This document shows positions 15,826-24,154 of a stretch of DNA of 64,000 bases, piece by piece. Source of the stretch: Acidimicrobiia bacterium. Lineage in GTDB: Bacteria; Actinomycetota; Acidimicrobiia; Acidimicrobiales; Aldehydirespiratoraceae. Under the pieces are notes generated by a model. The model did not search any database, was not told the origin of the DNA, and saw only the letters and a program-made list of their open reading frames with translations. How positions within the stretch are numbered: the first letter of the stretch is position 1; the number at the start of each line of letters is the position of its first letter. Where the stretch lies: assembly GCA_022820805.1 (NCBI GenBank), contig JAJEEV010000037.1, positions 1-64,000 on the forward strand, given 5' to 3'. Made by a program: the position numbers and the translations under genes.

Positions 15826-16644
15826 CCGGGGGTCGTCCAGCTCAACGGTCAGACCGGGGCCCAGCTCGGCGTCGACGCGGCTCTGCAGGATGGGGACCAG
15901 CATCGACGAGGGCAGGACGCACTCGGCGCAGGCCTCGTCGGGTATGTGGAGCCGGAAGACGATCGTGGTGCCCGTCCGTTCAGCCGTCAGGTCGGCGCGG
16001 TCGGCCCGGAGGGCCTCGGCAAGGGACTCCACGACGTCCTCCAGCCCGGCGAGCCCGCCATCGCTGCCCGCTGCGGTGACCGGCTCGCCGGCGGCCTGAG
16101 GCGGCGCGGCAGCCACGCCGCTGAGCAGCAGGCTCTCGACTGCGGGGGTGACCGCGTCGGCGGCCGCTCTCACCTGCTCGTCAGTGAGGCTGGCCACCGG
16201 GTGGGGGATGGTGGCGAACGGGTAGTCGGAGAATCCTTGGAGTTCGGCCATGACCCGGCCGGTGGTCCGGAACGGCTCGGTCAGGATGGCGGCCGCGGGC
16301 AGGCCCAGCTCCTCGAAGCGGACGGCGTCGAGCACACTGCCCGACGAGCAGCTGCCTCAATCGCCGATGGCGGCGATGACCGCGGTGGCGTCGCTGGCCA
16401 GCATCTCGACATCGGTGGGATCGGCGGGGAAGCTGGAGTCGGGCTTGGTGACCAGGATCGTGCCGCCGAGGCGGTGGGCGGCCGCCAGGTTCTCGGCGAC
16501 CCGCTGGAGGATCTCGCGCCCGCGGGCCTTGCCGTTGTTGACCAGCCCGAGCACCGCGCCGTCGAGCGAGGCGGGCCGGGCCGCCGGGGTTCGGCCGCCT
16601 GCGCCGGCGGGACCGAGGGTCGGGTCGATGAGTGTGACCGTCAT
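15811..16644 (-). CDS. UGSC-family selenoprotein (in-frame UGA = selenocysteine 96)
   Basis: A 277-residue product is obtained when the TGA at 16357-16359 is read as selenocysteine. The sequence around it reads GD-U-GSCSSGSVLDAV, giving the U-G-S-C motif that names this family, with C99 three residues after Sec96. Residues on both sides form one protein: LDGAVLGLVNNGKARG upstream, and FEELGLPAAAILTEPF with QGFSDYPFATIPHP downstream. Without recoding the protein would stop at 95 residues. The ATG at 16644 follows AGGAG and overlaps the previous stop (ATGA). The motif suggests thiol/selenol redox chemistry, but the reaction is unknown. selA and selB lie 10 kb away. Confidence 0.88.
16317..16356 (-). 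promoter_or_regulatory. Candidate bacterial SECIS region after the UGA
   Basis: Bacterial SECIS hairpins lie just 3' of the UGA. Here GCTGC (16348-16352) can pair with GCAGT (16336-16340) around a 7-base loop UCGUCGG on the coding strand. The loop begins about 10 bases after the UGA, closer than in the E. coli element, so the exact structure is uncertain. Confidence 0.35.
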
Positions 16645-17723
16645 GGCGTGACTATCTCCTGAGTGATGAGCGGGACGCTGCGGTCCCGGCTCCATGTGGG
16701 AAAGAAGGCCGAGTGCCCGCCGGCATCGCCGCCGCCGACCATGAGGGCGATGTCGGAGGGTCCGGTCCCCCGCCGCACCGCGATGTCCTCATCACCGGGA
16801 CGGACCGCCGGATCCGACGCCATCCACCACACCGGGTCGTACCCGTCGACGAGGCCGGCCGGTTCGACCTTGCCGCCCCGCTTGACGTCCGCGAACGAGC
16901 GGGCCGAGTGCTCGTACAGGTACTCCTGCACCTGGGCCCGGGTCCACCCCGACGCCGCGATCTTGCGGGCATGCTCGGGCGCGAACACGATCAGCGACCG
17001 CCCCGAACTCAGCGACCCGAACGCGGCCATCGAGTCGGCGAATGTTCCCAGCAGTTCGGCCACGTCCGAGGATGCGTGGTTCAACACGTTGTGGCCGGAC
17101 TCGGCAGCCATGATCGTGACCGTGCTCTGTGACGGCTGGTAGCCCCGGGAGACGTGGAACGGCTCCCACGGGCATGACGCCTCGTCCTCGCCGAAGCACA
17201 GCGCGAACTTGCCCGCCCATCCCTGGGTGCTCTTGTCCAGCGCACCCGGTATGGCCATCAGGCAGTTGCGCAGCACCAGCCGGACGGTGCGGCCGATGGT
17301 GGCGTTGGCCCGGAAGCCCGGGCCGAACAGGTTCTCCTTGCAGTGGATGCCGATCTGGTCGCGGACGGGGCCGTTGACCGCCACGAGGATGGCGGCCCCG
17401 CCGGTGCTGGCGGCCACCGCATGCAGCCCGAAGTCCGGCGCGCCCATCGCCTGCAGGGCCGCGCCCACGACCGGGAAGTACTCGGGGCGGCAGCCGGCCA
17501 TGACTGCGTTGACCGCGGCCTTGCCGGCGGTGACGGTGAGGCCCCGCCACGGGTCGTCGAGCAGCACGTCGTCCGCTGCCCACACGCCGCCGGCCACCAT
17601 CGCCTCGACCAGCGGCCCGGTGGGCGGCACGACGGGCAGCCCGTCGGTCCAGCCGGCCGTGTAGCAGGCCTCGATGGCCTCCCACGGATCGTCCACCCGC
17701 CGGTCGCCGTGAGCAGGAATCAC
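16641..17723 (-). CDS. Conserved protein of unknown function, operon partner of the UGSC selenoprotein
   Basis: The 360-residue soluble protein contains an N-terminal TDGLPVVPPT motif (about residues 25-34) and glycine-rich segments such as ASTGGAAILVAVNGPVRD and NATIGRTVRLVLRNC. Several cysteines are scattered through it. No family could be named. Its stop overlaps the ATG of the UGSC gene by four bases, which indicates translational coupling and a shared pathway. The GTG start is preceded by GAGGGG. It could be the enzyme that works with the selenoprotein. Confidence 0.7.
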   Translation of the reverse strand: MIPAHGDRRVDDPWEAIEACYTAGWTDGLPVVPPTGPLVEAMVAGGVWAADDVLLDDPWRGLTVTAGKAAVNAVMAGCRPEYFPVVGAALQAMGAPDFGLHAVAASTGGAAILVAVNGPVRDQIGIHCKENLFGPGFRANATIGRTVRLVLRNCLMAIPGALDKSTQGWAGKFALCFGEDEASCPWEPFHVSRGYQPSQSTVTIMAAESGHNVLNHASSDVAELLGTFADSMAAFGSLSSGRSLIVFAPEHARKIAASGWTRAQVQEYLYEHSARSFADVKRGGKVEPAGLVDGYDPVWWMASDPAVRPGDEDIAVRRGTGPSDIALMVGGGDAGGHSAFFPTWSRDRSVPLITQEIVTP

Positions 17724-17762
17724 CGAGTCCCCTCGCAGCCGACGGTCGTCATTGCGCGAATC

Positions 17763-19382
17763 CTACGGCCGGGGTGCGCTCGGCGGGGCTTCGAAGGTCG
17801 CCTCGACCTCGGCCGACAGGAGCCGGGCCACCTCGGCATGGCCCGCGTTGTTCAGGTGGAAGCTCCGGTACCAGCCGCTCAGCGGGTTGAGGCCCACGTG
17901 GGTGATACCGTGGATGAAGTCGGAGCCCCGCCCGCACACCTCGTGACCGCCCTCGCGGAACGGCGTGTAGGTGTCCACGTAGTGGACCCGCTCGGCGCCG
18001 AGCGCCTCGTTGGCCCGCTGCACCGCCCCGGCCAGCTGCCGGTTGAGGTGCTCGGCGAGCCGGCCCAGCCGGTCGACGGTGCCGGGCTTGTACAGCGCCC
18101 GGCACGGGTCGAACAGCCTCCACTCGCTCGAGGGCGCCAGCAGGCTGGGGTAGCCGATCACGTACAGGCGGCCCCGCTCGGTGAGCCGCTCGGTGACGAT
18201 CTCGCGGTAGAAGTCGGACATCGACCCGTACTGCTGGCCGTCGATGCGCAGCGCGCAGCCGTAGTCGGGCCTCGACCCGCTGCGGGTGCTGCCCGGACAG
18301 GTCCTCGCGGGATCGATGAGATGGTCGATCCGTGCCTGCAGGGACGCCTCCGACGGGCACCCGAGGACGAGTTCGCTGATGCGGGTGAACGGGACACAGG
18401 CCAGGACCACGTCCTCGAAGCCGACATCGTTGCCGCCCAGCGACAGCGTGATCACGTCCAGTCGTCGGGGCCCGTCGAGAGACTCGACGTGCTCCTGGAA
18501 CATCGACATCCGCCCCGATGTGGGCGAGCGGCGGTTGAACATGTCCTCCACGAGCGCGCCCTCGCAGGCGGTGTGGGTGTGGCTGATCGTCCAACCCTGT
18601 TGCCGGAGCAGCTCGGCTGCCGCGGGGCCGGCCGCCCGGGGACTCCGCCGGCAGGATCCCTCGGCGTGCGGGTCGGTTCCCACGCCCGACGAGTAGGAGT
18701 CGCCCGCCGACAGCCACGTGACGGTGGCATTGAACCGCAGGGCCCGGAGCAGCAGCGACGCCATCTGGGCCCTGGTCACGGCCACGTCCGGGCAGTACCG
18801 GGCCGGGTCACGGGCGCATCCCAGCGTGATGCCGGCCTCGGCCAGCGCGTCGACGGCGGACTCGTGGGTGTTGCCGCCGGTGTCGGTGAACCCCGCTGAC
18901 GGGCCCGGGCTGAGCCGGAACGCCCTCTGCAGGAAGCTGGCCGTCTGGGCCCGGGAGACGGGCCGGTGCGGGCAGAAGCGGGCCGGACCGGTCCTGCACC
19001 CCCTGGTGATGCCCAGATCGGCGAGGTGCTCGACATGGGGTGACCACCACCGCCACGACTCGACGTCCGCGAAGCGGGAGCTTCCCGAGCGCGGGGGGTC
19101 GCGGCCGTCGAGGGTCCGCACCAGCCACACCGCCATCGCCCAGCGGGGCAGCGGTTCCTGCGGGCAGAGCCGGCTGGGAGTGCAGCCGGTGCCCTGCAGA
19201 ATCCCGGCCGCATCGAGCGCCTCCACGGCGCTCTGGTGGACGCCGGCGTCCGCGGAGTCCGAGAAGTCGGCCCAGGCCGCAGCCGGTGCCGCCCCGAACG
19301 CCCCCGATGCGGCTGCCAGCCCGACGATCAACACGGTCAGTATCCGCCGCCTTGGGCGACCGTTGCGTCTCTGCCGAGTCAC
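17763..19382 (-). CDS. Secreted SGNH/GDSL hydrolase with N-terminal SLH-like repeats
   Basis: The 539-residue protein has a basic start and signal peptide (about 12-37), three S-layer-homology-like repeats (about 38-220, each with a GITxGC and RAQxAxxLxRA pattern), then an SGNH hydrolase domain. Block I is GDSYSSG, block III is GGND, and the late HLNNAGH supplies the catalytic His. Esterase or lipase activity at the cell surface is likely. SLH domains usually bind pyruvylated wall polymers. It lies 39 bases upstream of the UGSC partner gene on the same strand. Confidence 0.85.
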   Translation of the reverse strand: MTRQRRNGRPRRRILTVLIVGLAAASGAFGAAPAAAWADFSDSADAGVHQSAVEALDAAGILQGTGCTPSRLCPQEPLPRWAMAVWLVRTLDGRDPPRSGSSRFADVESWRWWSPHVEHLADLGITRGCRTGPARFCPHRPVSRAQTASFLQRAFRLSPGPSAGFTDTGGNTHESAVDALAEAGITLGCARDPARYCPDVAVTRAQMASLLLRALRFNATVTWLSAGDSYSSGVGTDPHAEGSCRRSPRAAGPAAAELLRQQGWTISHTHTACEGALVEDMFNRRSPTSGRMSMFQEHVESLDGPRRLDVITLSLGGNDVGFEDVVLACVPFTRISELVLGCPSEASLQARIDHLIDPARTCPGSTRSGSRPDYGCALRIDGQQYGSMSDFYREIVTERLTERGRLYVIGYPSLLAPSSEWRLFDPCRALYKPGTVDRLGRLAEHLNRQLAGAVQRANEALGAERVHYVDTYTPFREGGHEVCGRGSDFIHGITHVGLNPLSGWYRSFHLNNAGHAEVARLLSAEVEATFEAPPSAPRP

Positions 19383-19495
19383 TACCCCATCACCGGCCTT
19401 CCAGGAGGCACGATATTGTCGAAGACGTCGGCATTGTCGAAGACGTCGGCGGCGTTCTCACGGGCGTCCGACACACCGTCGTAGCCTGCTGTTCC
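19383..19495. promoter_or_regulatory. Divergent intergenic region with an 18-bp tandem repeat
   Basis: ATTGTCGAAGACGTCGGC occurs twice in direct tandem (19415-19432 and 19433-19450), each with the palindrome GACGTC. The region separates the SGNH gene from the 2Fe-2S fusion gene, so the repeat may be a paired operator. TAGCCT (19482-19487) lies 8 bases before the ATG at 19496 and may be its -10 box. Confidence 0.5.
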
Positions 19496-21091
19496 ATGGC
19501 TTCTGCGCCGGCCGAGAGCTTCGAGATCGTCGTCGACGGTGCTCCGGTGACCGTGGACGACGAACGGCTGACGCTGCTGGACGTGCTGCGCGAGCAGCTC
19601 GGGGTGCGGTCGGTCAAGGACGGGTGCAGCCCGCAGGGCCAGTGTGGCTGCTGCACGGTGCTGGTGGACGGCCAGCCCCGGGTGGCCTGCGTCACCCCGG
19701 CCCGCCGGGTGGCGGGCCGCACCATCACCACCCTCGAAGGGCTCGACGCCGGGGTCCGTGACGGATGGACCCGGGCGTTCGCAGCCACCGGCGCCAGCCA
19801 GTGCGGGTTCTGCACTCCGGGCATCATCTGCCGCTTCGCCGGTCTCAACGCCAAGGGCGCCGACCACGGCGACCGGGGCGCGGCGGCCCGGGCCCTGGCC
19901 GCCCACCTCTGCCGGTGCACCGGCTGGCAGCCCATCCTCGACGCCTGGGAGGCGTACCCCCGCTTGCTGGGCCCAGCCGGTGAGGCCGGGGTTGAGGACG
20001 CGGGCCGGCGGGCCGAGGCCGACCTCCGGGCCGCCATCGAGGGGGGCTCGCCCCAGTCGACGGGACCCCATGTGGCCCTCGGAGACGGTGGGTTCGCCGA
20101 CGACACCGCCCCGGACGGCGCCCTGGTGGCGGTGCGGGCCGGCGACGACTGCGAGTCTGCGGACGAGCACGGCTGGGTGGTGGCCGACACCGCGGTCGAG
20201 GCGCGGCGGCTCGCGGCCCGGGTGCCTGGACGCCGGACCACGGCGAGCTGGGAGCCGCCCCTGCAGGTGCCACCGGGGGACTGGGCCGTGACCCTGCGGA
20301 CGAGCTGGACCGAGCCCGGCTACCTGGAGACCGACGCCGCCTGGTGCGAACCCGGTGGCCGGCCGGCCTCCCCGCTGGGCAACGGCGGTGCCTTCGGCGG
20401 CAAGCTCCACTCTCCGGTGGCCGATGCCGCCCGCCGTCTGGCCGACCGCCACGGTCGGCCGGTGAGGGTCCTGTGGTCCCGGCCCGACACGGTCGAGCTG
20501 GGCCCCAAGCGACCCCCGCTGGCCGCGGGCATGCGCTCGGACGGTCGCGGCGAGATGGTCGTGGCTCGCACACCGGGCATCGCCGAAGCGGTCCGGGCCT
20601 ACGGCCCCGGGCTGGCCGTGACCGAGGTGGACGTGCCCGGACCGTCGACGTCGTCGCAGGTGAGGGGGGCGGGCTGGGCTGAGGCCGCGGTGCTGCTGGC
20701 CGCAGTACGGGGGGAGGCCGGCTGGATCGCCGGACCGGGCGGGGGATCGGCCGCTGCGACCGTCGAGGGCGACGGCTCGATCAGCGTGCAGGTGCGAGCC
20801 GGCCGGGCTCTCGACGAGACCGTGCTGCGCTCCTACTGCACCGGCGCGGCCCACATGGCCTACTCGTGGGTGACCAGCGAGTCGCTCGGCGTCGACGGTG
20901 AAGGCACCGTCCACGACCTGACCGTGCGGTCCTTCGGCATCGTCGGGGCGGCCGGCATGCCACCGGTGGCCGTCGAAGTCGCCGACGACGGCTCCGAGCC
21001 CGTCAACGGCAGCGACGCAGTGTTCGCCGCGGTGGCCGCCGCGGTGTGGATCAGCCGCGGGTGCCCGCCGGTCTGGCCCACCGACCGCTGA
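19496..21091 (+). CDS. 2Fe-2S (xanthine dehydrogenase small-subunit type) protein fused to a short molybdopterin-binding-like domain
   Basis: Residues 1-165 match the two-cluster iron-sulfur subunit of the xanthine dehydrogenase/CO dehydrogenase family: a plant-type 2Fe-2S site GCSPQGQCGCC (43-53) and a second site with QCGFCTPGI and CRCTGWQPI. Residues about 200-531 resemble parts of the molybdopterin subunit (GNGGAFGGKLHSP, VRVLWSRPDTVELGPKR), but at about 330 residues this is less than half the usual length. The fusion may be a degenerate or reduced oxidoreductase. No separate large or FAD subunit is adjacent. The ATG at 19496 starts at the conserved domain. Confidence 0.75.
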   Translation: MASAPAESFEIVVDGAPVTVDDERLTLLDVLREQLGVRSVKDGCSPQGQCGCCTVLVDGQPRVACVTPARRVAGRTITTLEGLDAGVRDGWTRAFAATGASQCGFCTPGIICRFAGLNAKGADHGDRGAAARALAAHLCRCTGWQPILDAWEAYPRLLGPAGEAGVEDAGRRAEADLRAAIEGGSPQSTGPHVALGDGGFADDTAPDGALVAVRAGDDCESADEHGWVVADTAVEARRLAARVPGRRTTASWEPPLQVPPGDWAVTLRTSWTEPGYLETDAAWCEPGGRPASPLGNGGAFGGKLHSPVADAARRLADRHGRPVRVLWSRPDTVELGPKRPPLAAGMRSDGRGEMVVARTPGIAEAVRAYGPGLAVTEVDVPGPSTSSQVRGAGWAEAAVLLAAVRGEAGWIAGPGGGSAAATVEGDGSISVQVRAGRALDETVLRSYCTGAAHMAYSWVTSESLGVDGEGTVHDLTVRSFGIVGAAGMPPVAVEVADDGSEPVNGSDAVFAAVAAAVWISRGCPPVWPTDR

Positions 21092-21119
21092 CCAGCAGGC
21101 GCCGGCGGGCAGCTCCGGG

Positions 21120-21374
21120 TCAGCGGCGGCGGCCTATAGGAAGGTTGATCCGCGGGCGCCGCCGGCGCCCGTCGAAGGGCTGGGGGTAGCCGGTCTCGGC
21201 TTCCTTGCGGGCCAGCTCCAGGTACTCGTTGGGGCCGTCGTCGGTGCGGTTCCCGGCGTCGGAGTCGGCCTTGAGGAAGCTCCCGAGGGCCGCGGCCAGG
21301 ATCCCGCTGCCCACCAGCACCACCACGGGGAACAGCACCACCAGCACGATCACCATCGCTACCGCTCCGGCCAC
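21120..21374 (-). CDS. Small single-pass membrane protein (84 aa)
   Basis: The protein has one strong N-terminal membrane helix (residues 2-34) and a charged tail ending in an Arg-rich segment. It resembles no named family. It is convergent with the 2Fe-2S fusion gene and on the same strand as the next two genes. Confidence 0.5.
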   Translation of the reverse strand: MAGAVAMVIVLVVLFPVVVLVGSGILAAALGSFLKADSDAGNRTDDGPNEYLELARKEAETGYPQPFDGRRRRPRINLPIGRRR

Positions 21375-21464
21375 GCCGCCAGCATACGCGCCGGGCCGGC
21401 ACCGGGCAGCAAGAGGCCGAACGAGTGCTCGGCGGTCGCTCCGAGAGCCTCGCCGGATGGCGGC

Positions 21465-22901
21465 TCAGCGCACCCGGGCGATGTAGGTGTGCTGTGGCAG
21501 CGCGACCGCGTGCCAGCCGGCGGCTGGTCCGGCGTGGGGACCGGGAGCCCCGTCGACGGGGGTGCCCAGGCGGTAGCCGTGGTCGGACACCTCGGCGACG
21601 ACCAAGTCGTTGCCGACGGCCATCCTGACCGAGACCCTCCGGCGAGGATCGACGCCGAAGGCCTCGGAGGCCGGCTGCCACCCCCAGGCCTCGCCGTCAG
21701 GGGACCAGCCCACCCAGACCTCGTCGGCCCGGTAGTCGCCGTGGCCGGTCTGGGTGTAGGTGCGTCCCGCTCTGCGCACCTTCGTCGGCATGAGCCCCGG
21801 CTCCTTACGTGCGCTGTCGCCGGTCAAGGCGGCCACGACCACCCCCGCGGGCCCGGCCGCGAAGTTGCAGAGGTTCGAGGCGTCCTCCAGGAATTCGGCC
21901 GTCGTTCGACCGTCGTGGGCGACGCGATCGATCCTCGTTCCGTTGTGGGAGCGGGCCGCGGCCCACAGCGCCACGTCCCCGCCGGTCGCCCACAGTTCCA
22001 CGGTGCCCAACGGTTGCTGGGCCCATTCGATCCCGTCCGTCGAGGTGAGCAGAGCCTCCCATTCACCCTGGGCTGCCAGCACGATCCCCTCGGCCGAGGC
22101 CACTCCGGTGACCTTGTAGGCCCACCGTTCGTACCCGGCTCTCAGCGGCAGCGAGGGTCCGTCTCCCGAGTAGATCCTGACGACGGTGTCCCTCCGCTTG
22201 CGCAGCAACTCCGCCTGCGGGGCCGACAGCGCCAGGTCCTGGTGCGACACGTCCTGCTTGTCCTGGCGCCAGCGGCCGCGACCGCGCCGTCCGGGCTCGC
22301 CGTCCGCCGGGAACTCCTCGACGAACGTCAGCGTGAAGCCGCGGCGTGACGGCTCCCAGAAGTTCAGCAGCTGCCCGGCGGGCATCAGGCCCCGGTCGGT
22401 GAGCAGCGCCTCCAGGTCCAGTCTCGTGGAGGTCCGCACCACCACGACGAGACGGTCGTCCCAGGCCAGCGCCTCGAGCACCGCAGACTCCTCGACCGCG
22501 TACGGCGGAAGCGGCTCGGACCTGTCCGGCACATCGAGGGTCGCCTGGGTCCAGCTGGAGCCCTCATCGTCGGAGAACCAGACCTCGCGCCCGACGTTCT
22601 CGTGCGGTGCGCGGTCGACGTCCCAGCCGAAGGCCACCCAGCGGTCGCCGGAGACGTCGATACTGGCGTCAGCGTCGGAGCTGAGATCGGCGACATGGAA
22701 GCCGTCCGGCAGCCGCAGTTCGGACCAGTCGGCGCCGTCGGTGGTCATGGCCAGCCGGATCGGCACGTCGGGCCCGCGGTAGAGCCTCCGCAGGATCTGA
22801 CCGCTCCCGGTCGTCTCGAAGTGCTGGAAGTCCCTGAACTCGCCGAAGTCCGGGACGAACTCGGTCCAGGCCAGAAGGCGACTGGAGTCCGATCGCCTCA
22901 C
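21465..22901 (-). CDS. Beta-propeller-like (BNR/sialidase-type repeat) protein of unknown function
   Basis: The 478-residue protein has repeated Asp-box-like turns such as SDDEGSSWTQ and TTDGADWSELRL, each followed by strand-like segments, which suggests a WD/BNR-type propeller. No signal peptide is seen, so it may be cytoplasmic or use another export route. The predicted fold gives no enzyme function. The GTG start lies 38 bases after the YbdK gene on the same strand. Confidence 0.6.
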   Translation of the reverse strand: MRRSDSSRLLAWTEFVPDFGEFRDFQHFETTGSGQILRRLYRGPDVPIRLAMTTDGADWSELRLPDGFHVADLSSDADASIDVSGDRWVAFGWDVDRAPHENVGREVWFSDDEGSSWTQATLDVPDRSEPLPPYAVEESAVLEALAWDDRLVVVVRTSTRLDLEALLTDRGLMPAGQLLNFWEPSRRGFTLTFVEEFPADGEPGRRGRGRWRQDKQDVSHQDLALSAPQAELLRKRRDTVVRIYSGDGPSLPLRAGYERWAYKVTGVASAEGIVLAAQGEWEALLTSTDGIEWAQQPLGTVELWATGGDVALWAAARSHNGTRIDRVAHDGRTTAEFLEDASNLCNFAAGPAGVVVAALTGDSARKEPGLMPTKVRRAGRTYTQTGHGDYRADEVWVGWSPDGEAWGWQPASEAFGVDPRRRVSVRMAVGNDLVVAEVSDHGYRLGTPVDGAPGPHAGPAAGWHAVALPQHTYIARVR

Positions 22902-22939
22902 GACACCGAGCGTAGGCAGGCTCTAGATCGCTCGACCCT

Positions 22940-24079
22940 TCAGGCCCGAGGGGGAGCGAGGGTGTCGGTGATCAGCGCGTCGACGACGGCCTTGAGGGCC
23001 TCGTCGGTGGTGGCCCCCTCCGCGATCGCCCCGTGGTACACCGCCAGCTGGCGGTCCGCGGAGGTGCCCCGCCGGCAGATCGTGCGGGTGTGCTCGATCT
23101 CCTCCACGCAGTCGAGGGCCTCGGCGTCGGGCTGGACCAGCTCGATCAGCTCCTCCAACAGGTCGCCGAACGGCACCAGCACGCCCTTGCCGAAGTCCAT
23201 CAGCTCGCCGTTGACCCCGTAGCGCTCCGCCCGCCAGAGGTTCTCCGACAGCAGGAAGTTGGCGTAGCTGCGCCAGCGGCGGTTCTCCAGCTTGAGCCGC
23301 CACAGCATCCTCAGCAGGCAGACGTACATGCAGGCCAGCGCGATCGTGTCCTCCATCCGGGTGGGCAGGTCGGTGACCCGCATCTCCAGGGTGGGGTAGC
23401 GCTCCGACGGGCGGATGTGCCACCAGATCATGGTGGAGTCCTCGATGATCCCGGCCTTCACCAGCACGTCCACATGGCGTTTGAAGTCGGACCACGATTC
23501 GAACTTCTCCGGGAACCCGGTTCGGGGCAGGGCCTCGCCCACCGTCAGGCGGTAGCTCTTGAGGCCGGTGTCGCGGCCCTCCCAGAACGGCGACGAGGTC
23601 GACAGGGCCAGCAGATGGGGCAGGAAGTACGCGACCTGGTCCATCAGATCGATCCGCAGGTCGGGGTCCTCGATGCCGACGTGGACGTGCATCCCGGAGA
23701 TGACCATCCGACGGGACACGCCCTGCAGGGCCGCGGTGAGGGCCTGGTAGCGCTCCGCGTCGGTGTACTCCTGCTCGAGCCACCGCGCGAACGGGTGCGC
23801 CGAAGCCGCGATGGGCACCATCCCGTACTCGGCCGCGGCCTCGGTCACCGCCAGGCGCAGCAGCCCGATGTCGGCCCGCAGCTCCCTCGCGTTGGTGCAC
23901 ACGCCCGTGCCGATCTCGATCTGCGAGCTGAACAGCTCCCTGGCCACCAGACCGTGGCGCAGGTTGGCCACCTTCTCCAGCAGGCCGGGAGGCTGCTTGG
24001 TGATTAGGTTCCCGCTGTCGCGCTCGACGAGCAGGTACTCCTCCTCGATGCCCATCGTCCAGGCCGGCTCTTCCTGCAC
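22940..24079 (-). CDS. Carboxylate-amine ligase, YbdK / glutamate-cysteine ligase type 2 family
   Basis: The 379-residue enzyme has the GIEEEYLLV N-terminal signature (10-18), SQIEIGTGVC, GMHVHVGIED and TLEMRVTDLPTR, all typical of the GCS2/YbdK family. These ATP-dependent enzymes join a carboxylate, often glutamate, to an amine such as cysteine; in actinobacteria related proteins include EgtA and the weak gamma-glutamylcysteine ligase YbdK. The true substrate cannot be read from sequence. The GTG start has GGGAGAAG upstream. Confidence 0.9.
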   Translation of the reverse strand: MQEEPAWTMGIEEEYLLVERDSGNLITKQPPGLLEKVANLRHGLVARELFSSQIEIGTGVCTNARELRADIGLLRLAVTEAAAEYGMVPIAASAHPFARWLEQEYTDAERYQALTAALQGVSRRMVISGMHVHVGIEDPDLRIDLMDQVAYFLPHLLALSTSSPFWEGRDTGLKSYRLTVGEALPRTGFPEKFESWSDFKRHVDVLVKAGIIEDSTMIWWHIRPSERYPTLEMRVTDLPTRMEDTIALACMYVCLLRMLWRLKLENRRWRSYANFLLSENLWRAERYGVNGELMDFGKGVLVPFGDLLEELIELVQPDAEALDCVEEIEHTRTICRRGTSADRQLAVYHGAIAEGATTDEALKAVVDALITDTLAPPRA

Positions 24080-24154
24080 TGCTTCTCCCGTTCCGAATAC
24101 TGCCGCGAGGCTAGTGCCGCGCCAGACGCTGATGCCCCAGCCACATGCCGCGCC

